Shown: positions 44,661-53,938, counted from the first letter of the stretch. The stretch is DNA of 64,000 nucleotides from Chlorogloeopsis fritschii PCC 6912 (GCF_000317285.1 NZ_AJLN01000063.1:62001-126000); one strand, 5' to 3'. Translations and numbers: made by a program. The notes: generated from the sequence alone by a model not told the origin.

Positions 44661-45725
44661 TTACATTTTCTTCGGTCTGCGCAACTTTTTGGAACTAATT
44701 GGCCCTAACAGTTGGTTGAGCGCACGCAATTGTTCGGCGGTTCCCATTGCTATCACTACATCTCCCGGCATAAACACTGTATCAGCAGTTGGCCCGCCGA
44801 TGAGATTACCATCAGTGCGGCGGATGGCGAGAATTAATGCTCCTGTTTGCACTCGCAATTTTGCTTGCCCTAAAGTTTGCCCCACAACCGGACAAACACC
44901 CGGTTCGAGCAAATATTCTTCCATATACAATTGTCGGTCTGTACCTGAGATAATACCATCTACAAAGTCCATCACCTGTGGTCTCAGAGCAGCAGCAGCC
45001 ATCCGCTTTCCACCAGTAATATAGGGAGAAATCACAGCATCTGCACCACCGCGCTGCAACTTTTGCAAAGCTTCTTCTGTACTCGCTCGCGCGATCGCTC
45101 GAATCCCCGGATTGAGATATTTCGCAGATAGTACTGTGTATAAATTTTCTGCATCAGAAGGTAGAGCTGCTACTATACAAGCTGCCTTTTCAATACCTAC
45201 TCTCAGTAGAGTTTCATCTAAAGTCGCATCGCCTTGGTATATTGTATAGCCCATCTCCTGAGCCTTACGCACAGATTCAAAATCTGAGTCAATAATCACA
45301 AAAGAGACGCCTTCTGCCTGAAATTCCATGGCAATTTGACGACCAGTCCGACTAAATCCACAGATGATATAATGCCCCGATAATGATTCCATTGTGCGTC
45401 GCACCTGTTGTAGTCGAATTCTTTCTTGAAAGTAGCCTTCAATAACGGCCTCTGTAAATCGATTGACTATATAACCGATAGTAATAACTCCCATTAAAAT
45501 CAGGGCGATGGTAAACAATCGTCCTCTGTCACCCAATGGATGTGTCTCACCATAGCCGACGGTAGCCAAGGTGATTACCGTCATATAAGCTGCATCTTCC
45601 CATGACCAGCCTTCCACAAAGCGATACCAGAAAGTACCGATGAGAAGCACGCCCACAAGGGCAACTACCCCTGCCATTAACTCTTTCTGAATGCGTTGAT
45701 ATTTTTGTTCCAAAGATGAGTACAC
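44661..45725 (-). CDS. two-helix potassium channel with TrkA-N/TrkA-C regulator
   Basis: 354 residues. Two membrane helices flank a pore loop with selectivity filter VGYG in MTVITLATVGYGETHPLGDR. The RCK/TrkA-N domain begins YIICGFSRTGRQIAMEF, binds nucleotide or Ca2+ in related channels, and holds the second motif DATLDETLLRVGIEKAACIV. A TrkA-C domain closes the protein (TLGQAKLRVQTGALILAIRR). This is the MthK-like layout. Divergent from argD across 141 bases. Confidence 0.94.
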   Translation of the reverse strand: MYSSLEQKYQRIQKELMAGVVALVGVLLIGTFWYRFVEGWSWEDAAYMTVITLATVGYGETHPLGDRGRLFTIALILMGVITIGYIVNRFTEAVIEGYFQERIRLQQVRRTMESLSGHYIICGFSRTGRQIAMEFQAEGVSFVIIDSDFESVRKAQEMGYTIYQGDATLDETLLRVGIEKAACIVAALPSDAENLYTVLSAKYLNPGIRAIARASTEEALQKLQRGGADAVISPYITGGKRMAAAALRPQVMDFVDGIISGTDRQLYMEEYLLEPGVCPVVGQTLGQAKLRVQTGALILAIRRTDGNLIGGPTADTVFMPGDVVIAMGTAEQLRALNQLLGPISSKKLRRPKKM

Positions 45726-45866
45726 TATGTTTCACCACCGCCACTCGTTTGAGGATAACTGAGCGTCAGCCTAAGATGAAGTAATAGCTGAGAATCAGAA
45801 ATTTTTAAAGATTTCTATCAAGCTAGTGATTTAGTATACCGTAGAGGATTTTCAGGAGCGATCGCA

Positions 45867-47150
45867 GTGAGCCTAGACACTCTTGTTCAACAACCCCCCT
45901 TTCCCTCTGAGTCTGGTTCTGTATCATCTAGCCCCTTTGACGCCGATAATTTTAATGCAGTTGTCATGTCCACCTATGGGCGATTTCCCCTCGCTTTAGA
46001 GCGGGGTGCTGGATGTCGCGTTTGGGATACCCAGGGGCGAGAATATCTCGACTTTGTAGCCGGAATTGCCACTTGTACCTTAGGGCACGCTCACCCGGCA
46101 ATGGTGGAGGCGGTAACCCGCCAAATTCAAAAATTACACCACGTTTCTAATTTGTACTACATTCCAGAGCAGGCAGAACTGGCCAAGTGGATAGTTGAAC
46201 ATTCCTGCGCCGATCGCGTATTTTTCTGCAACTCTGGAGCGGAAGCTAACGAAGCAGCGATTAAGCTTGCGCGAAAATACGCCCATACCGCGTTACAAAT
46301 TGAACGACCCATTATCTTAACCGCTCACTCTAGTTTCCACGGTAGGACTCTAGCAACGATTACTGCCACCGGACAACCGAAGTATCAAAAAAATTTCGAT
46401 CCCCTTGTACCAGGTTTCTACCACGTACCTTACAACGACGTAGCGGCAGTCGAAGCAGCCATTAGCGAGCTGGATGAAGGTGATTACCAAGTAGCAGCAA
46501 TTTTATTAGAACCATTGCAAGGAGAAGGTGGTGTTCGTCCAGGAGATGTAGCTTATTTCCAAAAGCTCAGGCAAATTTGCGATGAAACGGGCGTGCTGCT
46601 CATTTTCGATGAAGTGCAAGTTGGCATGGGGCGCAGTGGTAAATTATGGGGTTACGAACATCTTGGCGTTGAGCCAGATATTTTCACTAGTGCCAAAGGC
46701 TTAGGCGGCGGTATTCCTATCGGAGCCATGATGGCGAAGAAGTTCTGCGATGTCTTCCAGCCCGGAGAACATGCTAGTACTTTTGGCGGCAATCCTTTTG
46801 CTTGTGCAGTTGCTCTCGCTGTCTGCCAGACGTTAGAAAAGGAGAATATTCTACAGAATGCTCAACAAAGAGGCGAACAACTGCGAGCCGGGTTAAAAGC
46901 GATCGCAGCAAAATATCCCCATCATCTTAGTGAAGTGCGTGGTTGGGGTTTAATCAACGGTCTGGAGTTAAAAGCAGATATTGAACTTGCTGCTGCTGAT
47001 ATCGTCAAAGCTGCTATTGATCAGGGTTTATTGCTCGTACCAGCTGGCCCCAAAGTTGTTCGATTTGTGCCACCATTGATTGTGACAGAAAAAGAAGTAG
47101 ATACGGCTTTGCAACTTGTTGACAAAGCGATGGCGACTGTTACGGCATAA
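45867..47150 (+). CDS. argD: acetylornithine aminotransferase
   Basis: 427 residues from a GTG. PLP class-III fold: GRFPLALERGAGCRVWDTQG, CNSGAEANEAAIKLARKYAH, LLEPLQGEGGVRPGD, LIFDEVQVGMGRSGKLWGYE and the Lys Schiff base in DIFTSAKGLGGGIPIGAMM. Converts N-acetylglutamate semialdehyde to N-acetylornithine in arginine synthesis. The first 25 residues are a non-conserved leader (SLDTLVQQPPFPSES), and an internal ATG near 45966 is a possible alternative start. Followed by a palindrome that may terminate transcription. Confidence 0.95.
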   Translation: MSLDTLVQQPPFPSESGSVSSSPFDADNFNAVVMSTYGRFPLALERGAGCRVWDTQGREYLDFVAGIATCTLGHAHPAMVEAVTRQIQKLHHVSNLYYIPEQAELAKWIVEHSCADRVFFCNSGAEANEAAIKLARKYAHTALQIERPIILTAHSSFHGRTLATITATGQPKYQKNFDPLVPGFYHVPYNDVAAVEAAISELDEGDYQVAAILLEPLQGEGGVRPGDVAYFQKLRQICDETGVLLIFDEVQVGMGRSGKLWGYEHLGVEPDIFTSAKGLGGGIPIGAMMAKKFCDVFQPGEHASTFGGNPFACAVALAVCQTLEKENILQNAQQRGEQLRAGLKAIAAKYPHHLSEVRGWGLINGLELKADIELAAADIVKAAIDQGLLLVPAGPKVVRFVPPLIVTEKEVDTALQLVDKAMATVTA

Positions 47151-47169
47151 GTAAATCAAAACCAACAAA

Positions 47170-47191
47170 AGACACGGCAAATGCCGTGTCT
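47170..47191. repeat. palindromic repeat after argD (terminator-like)
   Basis: AGACACGGCA / TGCCGTGTCT with an AA loop, then CTACC. It has the same design as the palindromes at 19329 and 58116. Confidence 0.7.
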
Positions 47192-47245
47192 CTACCTTTG
47201 AAAGGAGCGCTGTTTTCTGCTCTCGATGCTGCCAGCTTTTTTTAG

Positions 47246-47332
47246 AACTTACGCAAAATACCTCTCTAACTTTTACTCCTCCGTGTTCTCTGTGACTCTG
47301 TGGTTTAATTCTTCCGTGACTCGTGCATAAGT
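47246..47332. repeat. MITE-like element with ACTTACGCA ends
   Basis: Inverted ends ACTTACGCA and TGCATAAGT, with CCTCCGTGTTCTCTGTGACT inside. It is the opposite-strand relative of 31095-31182. Confidence 0.7.
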
Positions 47333-47446
47333 CTTGTTTTGTGAAGCCGAAACATCTAACCAGGGTTAGGTGGTTGAAAACTCGATCGTTCTCAAAATTT
47401 AAGTATTCAAGCTTTTTGTCGCTTGAAACATATAGGAGAACTAAAC

Positions 47447-48496
47447 GTGGTTACAACGCTAGACGATACAAAGCGGCTTGCGATCGCCGAAAGATTGGCA
47501 GACTTAAAAGAATTTCAAAATTTAATTATCTCAAACGATCAAAAACTCATTGATGCCTGCCCTTATCTAGATATTCGTGAACGTCTAGAGAATATGCTCT
47601 CCGATGACCGAAAAAACCTGGGCATTATAGATACTGTAATCGTTCAATACGGCATTCACGCTGAACCTAGTGCTGCAACCAATATATTTATTCAGCAGTT
47701 TGAGCAGATGATGTCAGGTAATGAGTTTACATTCTACCAAAAGCTCATTCACCATGAACTGCTCAAGCATGGTCAAGCCATGAGCGGAATCACAATCCAC
47801 AAAGCCGCTCAGAAAGTAGGGGCAGACATAGAAGTAGCAATTATGCCTTTAAATACCGTCAACTTTGAAGGGCGCGCTCACCAAGAACAACTCAAGGGGA
47901 TGCTCGAACAGGTAGGTGTTCGCGAAATGACTGGAGAAGATGCCGATCAGGGAATCTGGGCACGGGTGCAAGATGCGATCGCTACATTATCGGGTGCAGC
48001 GGGCAGTACGATCACCCAAAACACTGACAAAAAAGATATGAACATCCAGACCCTGATCCGGCTAGATCATACTAAGGTGAATACAATCTTCACCGAAATC
48101 GCAGCTACTAAAGATCCTCAAAAGCTCCAAGAGTATTTTGGGCAACTCTACAAAGATTTATTAGCACACGCTCAAGCTGAAGAAGAAGTCGTCTACCCAA
48201 AAATTCGCTTATTCTACGGCGATAAGAACACTCTGGAACTGTACAGCGAGCAAGCCCAGATGAAGCGGATGCTAGATGAAATTAAGTCTATTAACCCCGC
48301 TTCAGCTAACCTGTTCAGATCAAAAGTTAAACAGCTGATGGATGTGGTTGGAGATCACATTCGCCAAGAAGAATTCACCATGTTCCCGGCGATTGACAAA
48401 AATTTTAGCAATGCGCAAAAAGAGCAAATGGCTACTGAATTCAAAGCTGCCAAGAGTAAAATTCAGGAAGAAATGGCAGCCTCTAGGCGATGGTAA
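47447..48496 (+). CDS. hemerythrin domain protein with ferritin-like N-terminal half
   Basis: 349 residues from the GTG at 47447, which has AGGAG nine bases upstream; an earlier TTG is unlikely. The C-terminal half is a hemerythrin HHE domain with iron ligands in IRLDHTKVNTIF, LLAHAQAEEEVVYP and VVGDHIRQEEFTMFP. The N-terminal half (residues 25-170) is helical and carries KLIHHELLKHGQAM, resembling a second metal-binding bundle or DUF892-like fold. Hemerythrins bind O2, NO or iron. The exact role here is unknown. Confidence 0.88.
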   Translation: MVTTLDDTKRLAIAERLADLKEFQNLIISNDQKLIDACPYLDIRERLENMLSDDRKNLGIIDTVIVQYGIHAEPSAATNIFIQQFEQMMSGNEFTFYQKLIHHELLKHGQAMSGITIHKAAQKVGADIEVAIMPLNTVNFEGRAHQEQLKGMLEQVGVREMTGEDADQGIWARVQDAIATLSGAAGSTITQNTDKKDMNIQTLIRLDHTKVNTIFTEIAATKDPQKLQEYFGQLYKDLLAHAQAEEEVVYPKIRLFYGDKNTLELYSEQAQMKRMLDEIKSINPASANLFRSKVKQLMDVVGDHIRQEEFTMFPAIDKNFSNAQKEQMATEFKAAKSKIQEEMAASRRW

Positions 48497-48587
48497 TAAC
48501 AGCAACCTTCTCGGCTTAGACAGTCTCCACAGCTAGAAGCCTTTCGTTACCGACATCTTGCAAATCTCTCGCTTCGTTGCTATGACG

Positions 48588-48609
48588 CCAGAGAATCAAT
48601 TCTCTGGCT
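48588..48609. terminator. palindrome downstream of the hemerythrin gene
   Basis: Perfect GCCAGAGAAT / ATTCTCTGGC hairpin. It is followed by a second short inverted repeat AGTCTAC-TAGA-AGTAGACT near 48619 and by TTCAGTCCTAAAAGTGGACT. Convergent with aroE, so it probably terminates from both sides. Confidence 0.5.
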
Positions 48610-48672
48610 AATAACTAAAGTCTACTAGAAGTAGACTCGCTGAAATATTTCAGTCCTAAAAGTGGACTTAAG

Positions 48673-49545
48673 CTATAAACCCAGATGCTTTCGCAAAGTT
48701 TGACGCATCACATCCACAGGCACGGTTTCTCTTTGCAACCAAATTTTTAATGCTGCTGCACCTTGTTGAACGAGCATTTCCAGCCCATCGATCGTGATCG
48801 CACCCACTTGTTGCGCCTGTTGGAGAAATTTAGTTGGGTTGGGAGTATAAATCAAATCGTAGGCGATCGCTTCTGGTGGTAAGTCTGCCATTTCCTCTGC
48901 ATTTAAAGGCGATTCCTCCACCTTGGGATACATACCAATAGGCGTTGTATTTACTAGCAAATTTGCTTGCGGAATCAAGTTTGGTAATTCATCCCAGCGA
49001 TGAACTTCAAGATTCACTGCCAAGAGTGAATTTCCCCAACTATTGCGGAATTCTTTCAAACGCTGCACATTGCGCCCAACAACATGAATTTCCCTACAAC
49101 CCAACTGAGTACAACCTGCTACCACAGCCCTTGCTGCACCCCCATTACCTAAAATGACTGCTACTTTTTGACTCCAATCTGGGTGATATGTTTGCAAGGG
49201 AGCGAGAAATCCTTCTACATCAGTGTTCGTACCCACCCATTTATTCTCTTTGCGAACAACTGTGTTTACTGCTCCTACAGCTTGGGCAATTGGTTCTATC
49301 GTTGACAAAAAAGGCAATATCGCCTGTTTATGAGGAATTGTCACGCTCAAGCCCACAACACCAACGGCAGCAAAGCCTTGAATTGCTGCTTGTAAATCCT
49401 CAGGTTTGATTGGAAAGGGAAGATAGACGTAATCTAGTTGCAACTGTTGTATCGCAGCATTGTGCATAGCTGGCGATAGCGAATGTTCGACTGGATGCCC
49501 AATCACTCCTAACAATTTTGTTTTTCCTGTAATCAATTGTTGCAT
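48673..49545 (-). CDS. aroE: shikimate dehydrogenase
   Basis: 290 residues; NADPH-dependent reduction of 3-dehydroshikimate. Substrate-binding motif: LLGVIGHPVEHSLSPAMHNA. Catalytic Lys/Asp: SVTIPHKQAILPF and WVGTNTDVEGFLAP. NADP fold: VAVILGNGGAARAVVAGCTQ. It closes with LLVNTTPIGMYP and AAALKIWLQRETVPVDVM. Length is standard. Divergent from the alpha/beta hydrolase gene. Confidence 0.97.
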   Translation of the reverse strand: MQQLITGKTKLLGVIGHPVEHSLSPAMHNAAIQQLQLDYVYLPFPIKPEDLQAAIQGFAAVGVVGLSVTIPHKQAILPFLSTIEPIAQAVGAVNTVVRKENKWVGTNTDVEGFLAPLQTYHPDWSQKVAVILGNGGAARAVVAGCTQLGCREIHVVGRNVQRLKEFRNSWGNSLLAVNLEVHRWDELPNLIPQANLLVNTTPIGMYPKVEESPLNAEEMADLPPEAIAYDLIYTPNPTKFLQQAQQVGAITIDGLEMLVQQGAAALKIWLQRETVPVDVMRQTLRKHLGL

Positions 49546-49696
49546 TTCCTTAAGAATTTTAATTCCCTAAATACCAAGGAAACCAAGAGATGAGAAATTG
49601 GTCTTTGGCAATATTTGTAGGCTATAGGTTATCAGCCTACCAGCTGAGAATGTCAGATTACAATAATTAAAGGTTACTTAACATTTCTTTGGAATC

Positions 49697-50632
49697 ATGC
49701 AGGCAACGACAGCCTCTACAACCCCAATTCCCGGTCAATATTGGCAGTGGCGAGGACATAACATCTATTACGTCAGAGCAGGAGAATCCCAGCCCCAACG
49801 TCCCCCCTTACTACTAGTGCATGGGTTCGGTGCTTCTTGTGACCACTGGCGCAAGAATATAATTGGACTTTGTAACGAATTTGAAGTTTGGGCTATAGAC
49901 CTTTTGGGATTCGGACGTTCTGCCAAACCAAAACTAGAGTATAGCGGCAACTTGTGGCGTGATCAGCTCTATGACTTCATTACAGAAATGATTGGTCGAA
50001 AAACAGTACTAGCAGGAAATTCCCTTGGTGGCTATGCCAGCTTGTGTGTTGCAGCTCAACGTCCCGATGCAGTGGCAGGTTTAGTTTTACTCAACAGTGC
50101 AGGGCCATTTAGCGAAAACCAACCTTCAGCTGAACCAGAAGCATTACAAGCTCAAATTGAACCACCTCAACAACCAGATTCATTACAGAAACTACTAGGT
50201 GACGTTGTGAAGTGGATTTTTCAACAGCCTTTGTCTCAGTTCATTTTATTTCAATACGTGCGACAAAAGAAGGTAATTCGCCAAACCCTAAACAAAGTCT
50301 ACCTCGACAAAAGCGCAATTACAGACCAATTAGTAGAAGAAATTTATCGTCCTGCTTGCGATCCAGGTGCTTTTGATGTCTTTTCTTCAGTCTTTAAAAC
50401 TCTCCAAGGGGAAAAAGTTGATTTTTTATTGAAGCAATTAACTTGTCCGCTATTGTTGTTGTGGGGAGAAGCCGATCCTTGGATGAATGCCAGAGAACGT
50501 TCTCAAAAGTTTCGGCAATACTATCCTGAACTCACAGAACATTTTTTACGGGCGGGGCATTGTCCTCACGATGAAGTACCAGAACAGGTAAATCCCTTAT
50601 TACGGGAGTGGGTTGTGTCTCTTCCTAGCTAA
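49697..50632 (+). CDS. alpha/beta hydrolase
   Basis: 311 residues. The oxyanion segment is LLVHGFGASCDHWRKNI, the nucleophile elbow AGNSLGGYASL, the acid LLWGEADPWMNARERS and the His in LRAGHCPHDEVPEQV. A lid domain lies between (about 160-235). The sequence is close to a cyanobacterial and plastid group that includes pheophytinase-like esterases, but the substrate cannot be assigned from motifs. No signal peptide. Confidence 0.9.
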   Translation: MQATTASTTPIPGQYWQWRGHNIYYVRAGESQPQRPPLLLVHGFGASCDHWRKNIIGLCNEFEVWAIDLLGFGRSAKPKLEYSGNLWRDQLYDFITEMIGRKTVLAGNSLGGYASLCVAAQRPDAVAGLVLLNSAGPFSENQPSAEPEALQAQIEPPQQPDSLQKLLGDVVKWIFQQPLSQFILFQYVRQKKVIRQTLNKVYLDKSAITDQLVEEIYRPACDPGAFDVFSSVFKTLQGEKVDFLLKQLTCPLLLLWGEADPWMNARERSQKFRQYYPELTEHFLRAGHCPHDEVPEQVNPLLREWVVSLPS

Positions 50633-50704
50633 GGGCTAATGGTTAATGGCTAATGGTTAATGGCTAATCTTACAATTAACTATTAGCTATTAACAATAAA
50701 AACT

Positions 50705-51415
50705 TTATTGCAAAATCAATGATTTGATTTGTTGCTGAATTTCATCGCTAACTATCTCCGTGCCAATATCTGGTTGAGCAAGATTAACTTTGATAAAATT
50801 TGTCTCATCTTTATCTGTAAATTTTTTGTCATTATCAGAATCCTTAAGAATTTTGATCAAAAGGGCGTCAACGCTTTGTACGACAGCCCAATTCATGACT
50901 TGAGTATTATTTGGGGTAATTTGTTGGAGATTCTTTCCTGATAAATCAGAGAGATATCCAATTCTGGCATCTTGATAGTCTAGTTTTTTATCTCCGTTGG
51001 TATCACTGTCAATTATTTGATAGAACCAAAATTTAGGGGGTATTTTCCCTTGTTTTTGTGGCAATAATTCAAATCTAGTGACAATTGCTTTTTTATTTAA
51101 TAACAGATGGGTTCTAGAATCTTTCTTAGAATAAAATATTATATTGATGTATTGATTTATTCCTGAATAAGAACGCGAATAACTATGGTAAGTTTCTTTA
51201 TCTACATTTTTATCGGCTAAACCAACAGGAATCAATATATAGTCTACTTGTTCTTTAATAACTAAATCGCCATAGGTAAGATTTAGTCGTGGCTTTTGCT
51301 GGGCAGTTGCCTGTGTCTGTTCTAATTCTCTGATAATACTTTTCTGACAAGATAAAGACAGTGTAGATACAATAGTAAGTGCGGCTATTTTCAGGTAAAA
51401 ACTATAATTTATCAT
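50705..51415 (-). CDS. putative lipoprotein with two EF-hand-like loops
   Basis: 236 residues. The N-terminus is a lipoprotein signal with lipobox LSLSC (IAALTIVSTLSLSCQKS, Cys23). Two acidic loops fit the 12-residue EF-hand spacing: DTNGDKKLDYQD (about 160s) and DSDNDKKFTDKD (about 200). Each sits in a short helix pair, so Ca2+ binding is plausible. No enzymatic motif. The rest is beta-rich. Not recognised as a named family. It lies 72 bases from the convergent hydrolase gene. Confidence 0.75.
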   Translation of the reverse strand: MINYSFYLKIAALTIVSTLSLSCQKSIIRELEQTQATAQQKPRLNLTYGDLVIKEQVDYILIPVGLADKNVDKETYHSYSRSYSGINQYINIIFYSKKDSRTHLLLNKKAIVTRFELLPQKQGKIPPKFWFYQIIDSDTNGDKKLDYQDARIGYLSDLSGKNLQQITPNNTQVMNWAVVQSVDALLIKILKDSDNDKKFTDKDETNFIKVNLAQPDIGTEIVSDEIQQQIKSLILQ

Positions 51416-51514
51416 TCAATTTTTCCAGCAGAATTTGCAGTTTTTCTATTGTATTTGCTGCTGGTTAATTGTCGAGTATTTCACTAAATTACAACATCAT
51501 GTCTAAATGTTCAC

Positions 51515-51629
51515 ATCTTGCACCAGTTCCGACAGTCTGGAGGCGGCAGCCCACAAACTCTCATTAGTAGGTTGAACCTGGTAACGAGAACTGGAGCAAT
51601 CTGGCTCTTTCAATCAAATAGTGCAAGAT
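51515..51629 (+). ncRNA. candidate structured non-coding RNA
   Basis: The 5' end ATCTTGCAC (51515-51523) pairs perfectly with GTGCAAGAT (51621-51629). Just inside, CCAGTTC (51523-51529) pairs with GAACTGG (51588-51594), leaving a large internal region. A terminator hairpin starts 12 bases downstream. The layout recalls 6S RNA, but I could not match a known consensus. Reading frames through it are not supported as genes. Confidence 0.5.
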
Positions 51630-51640
51630 ATCACAATGCA

Positions 51641-51668
51641 AAAACCTGGTCAGAGGTGACCAGGTTTT
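51641..51668 (+). terminator. Rho-independent terminator of the candidate RNA
   Basis: Perfect 12-bp stem, AAAACCTGGTCA / TGACCAGGTTTT, with a 4-base GAGG loop. The T-run is inside the stem, so either strand could be terminated. Confidence 0.75.
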
Positions 51669-52016
51669 GCAAACTCGTTAGTGATCAAGTTGATGTAATT
51701 ACGTACTTAATAAAAAGTAAACAACTAAGGTGGACATTGGTAACAGCAAACTCAGCATTTTCTCGTTTTTCCGCTTTGGGATTTGGCATCCCTTTATGGG
51801 GATATTTGCCACTTTAATGATTATCATGCCGTTCGTTTGCTTGGGCTATGACGGGAGACACCATGTCATCTGCCCGATTCAGTTTGGTTGTGCTTTCTTT
51901 GGTGTCCTACCTTTTAAATTATCACCTTGAAGATAAGTCGTAAGCATCTTTTAACTGAATTTTACGAGTCTTTAAACTTCTCAATAAATGGTTAGTATCA
52001 GTTAACGTAGTAATTA
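51669..52016. other. 348-base region without a supported gene
   Basis: Short overlapping frames cross the stretch (51730-51930) but show no family features. Beyond the terminator I see nothing I can name. Confidence 0.4.
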
Positions 52017-52084
52017 GTAGGGGCGGTTTGAAAGCATATCTTCTGTGTTTCATCTCAAAGATAATCAACAAAACCCGCCTCTAC
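52017..52084. repeat. MITE-like hairpin, GGGCGGGTTT family
   Basis: GTAGGGGCGGTTT at the left and AAACCCGCCTCTAC at the right; about 40 bases between. Confidence 0.75.
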
Positions 52085-52096
52085 ATATTCACCTAA

Positions 52097-52435
52097 TTAC
52101 CAATTCCACATTAACGAGTCGTCGTCTAAATAGTCGGTAAGGATACGCCCGATCGCATCAATTTCTGGTAGTTCAGTTTCTGAAAGCTCAATAACAGCAG
52201 CTTGTGCATTTTCTTTTGCTTGTTGAGGATAACGTGCGCTTGCGATCGCTTGAGTTTGCGGTTGGGCAATTAACCATGCTAGCGCTAACTGAGCAAGAGT
52301 ACAGTTATGGCGCTCTGCAAATGGACACAATTTTTCTAAAGCTTGTTGGGCACGGGTAAAATTTTCACCCTGAAACAGCTTATTCTTAGCACGATTATCT
52401 TGAGAGTCAAAAATTATCAGTGGTAGTGCCTTCTT
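52097..52435 (-). pseudogene. aldo/keto reductase, C-terminal remnant
   Basis: About 110 residues match the end of an aldo/keto reductase: KNKLFQGENFTRAQQALEKL, NCTLAQLALAWLIAQPQTQA and ELSETELPEIDAIGRIL. The N-terminal barrel, including the catalytic Tyr and Asp, is absent. Upstream (52436-52552) the frame runs into pyrimidine-rich repeat DNA and gives proline-rich nonsense. The open frame of 151 residues is therefore a 5' deletion product next to a repeat, and not a functional enzyme. Confidence 0.8.
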
Positions 52436-52548
52436 GATGTTAAGCAGTGGTAATGGGTACTGGGGATAGGGATTGGGAATTGGGAGAAAGAGGACACGGA
52501 GACACGGGAAATAAAGAGGGTGTAGGGGTGTAGGAGAAAAAACCTCTT
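52436..52548. repeat. purine-rich repeat at the broken end of the aldo/keto reductase
   Basis: GGTAATGGGTACTGGGGATAGG, GAAAGAGGACACGGAGACAC and GGGTGTAGGGGTGTAGGAG words. Same class as 6999-7231 and the insertion inside the gamma-glutamyltransferase gene. Confidence 0.7.
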
Positions 52549-52593
52549 TCATCTTTGGCGATGGAACTGGTTTGATCAGGGCTGCCTTCTAAG

Positions 52594-53142
52594 TTATTGC
52601 ACTACTGTGACTGATGTTCCTAGACTGACTTGATGGAACAATTCCTGAATATCTTTGTTGTACATCCGAATGCAACCGTGTGAGGTGGCTTTACCTACTG
52701 ATTCAGGATTAGGGGTGCCGTGAAAACCAATCCAAGTTTTACCATTTGTCCAAAATCCAATCCAGTATTTACCAAGAGGATTTTCAGGTTTTCCTCCCAG
52801 GATAGACTTACCTGTAAAAGGATTCATCCAAGCAGGATTTTTTGTCTTTGTCATGACTTGAAATTTACCAGTAGGAGTTTCCCAACCTGAGCGCCCTACT
52901 GCTACAGGATAAGTTTTTATTTTGGTGTTGCCTCGATATAGAATTAATTGACGACGGCTAAGACTAATTTTTAACTGCAGAGGCTGAGTATTGGAATTAT
53001 CTGTAGATTTTACTTTAGTGTGAGAATATGAAGTGCTATGAGATGGTGCTTCTACTAAAATATTGAATAATGTACTGGCGCTTGCAACCACCACAAAACT
53101 AGCAAGTATTTTATATAAATTCGGATTATTGCTTATCCTCAT
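52594..53142 (-). CDS. L,D-transpeptidase (YkuD family)
   Basis: 182 residues from the ATG at 53142, which has GGAG seven bases upstream. An N-terminal hydrophobic segment (LASFVVVASASTLFNILVEA) targets it to the periplasm. The catalytic signature is HGTPNPESVGKATSHGCIRM, with His and the SHGC cysteine. It forms 3-3 peptidoglycan cross-links or anchors proteins in related enzymes. Length and spacing are normal for a minimal YkuD protein. It stands next to a degraded gene. Confidence 0.92.
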   Translation of the reverse strand: MRISNNPNLYKILASFVVVASASTLFNILVEAPSHSTSYSHTKVKSTDNSNTQPLQLKISLSRRQLILYRGNTKIKTYPVAVGRSGWETPTGKFQVMTKTKNPAWMNPFTGKSILGGKPENPLGKYWIGFWTNGKTWIGFHGTPNPESVGKATSHGCIRMYNKDIQELFHQVSLGTSVTVVQ

Positions 53143-53154
53143 TTTGAACTCCAA

Positions 53155-53932
53155 AATTAGAGCAAAAACTCCTCAACTGCACAGCAGTTGAGCGAAATGT
53201 AAAAAAAATATTGCAACACTTGTGAACTGGAATTAACTAAGCTAATGATGTGCTTCCAAGTTGCACATTCTCTGATTAAGACTGTCATTAGTTCTTTGTA
53301 ATTACAAATGACTGATGACTAATGATGTGTTTTGGCTTATTACACTCAGAAGTGTTGGACTTGTTATGCAAATAGCGGTTACTAGATATGCAAATTTATT
53401 ATTAATACTTAGCTCTGTTAACTGCTTTACTCGTCTGTCTCAAGGTGAGTGTAAAGTTAAACTTCAATGTGACTGTCAATACAGAATTAATTGTTACTTA
53501 CCGATATTATTAGAAGTCCATTGCTTTCCCTTTCAAGTCAATTAAAAGTCTGTTTTTGTGACGGTAGACAGATTTTTGGCTCATCTGTATGCTTTAACAC
53601 TATGCTTTTGGGAATACTTAAGACTAAACACCAATTCAATTAGATGAAGTGAGAAAGCTCGCTAGAGTAAGCCCAAAGCAATGTTTAGATAGGCATTAGT
53701 AAACTTTTTCACTTCCCTATGTCTTAGGGTACAGAAGTAGCTGTTACAAAATAAGAGGGAACGGAGTTGAGGAGTTTGGGAGGGGGGACTTTTACCGAGA
53801 CTGTTTTGATGGTATGAGTCCCCAGATTTATCTGTGGAGTCCATCCAAAATCGAAAATCTGAAATTCATTACTGTAGATAGTCACATGATGTACTGCTGC
53901 TAGTATCAAATTAAAATTAGAGTTTATTGTTA
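53155..53932. other. 778-base intergenic region, no supported gene
   Basis: AT-rich. A 76-codon plus-strand frame (53315-53545) and two minus-strand frames near 53662-53909 lack family features or ribosome sites. No repeat family member was recognised. It may hold regulatory DNA or degraded sequence. Confidence 0.45.
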
Positions 53933-53938
53933 ATGCTG

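Noticed and set aside
48397-48536. Small frames near the end of the hemerythrin gene
   Set aside because: They are alternative-frame shadows of the hemerythrin coding sequence.
51515-51629. Firm call of 6S RNA
   Set aside because: The shape fits, but no consensus sequence could be matched by eye, so it is kept only as a candidate structured RNA.
51518-51930. Short plus-strand frames over the candidate RNA and terminator
   Set aside because: They cross perfect hairpins and show no protein family character.
53315-53545. 76-codon plus-strand frame in the 53.2-53.9 kb gap
   Set aside because: No ribosome site, no recognisable domain, skewed AT-rich codons.
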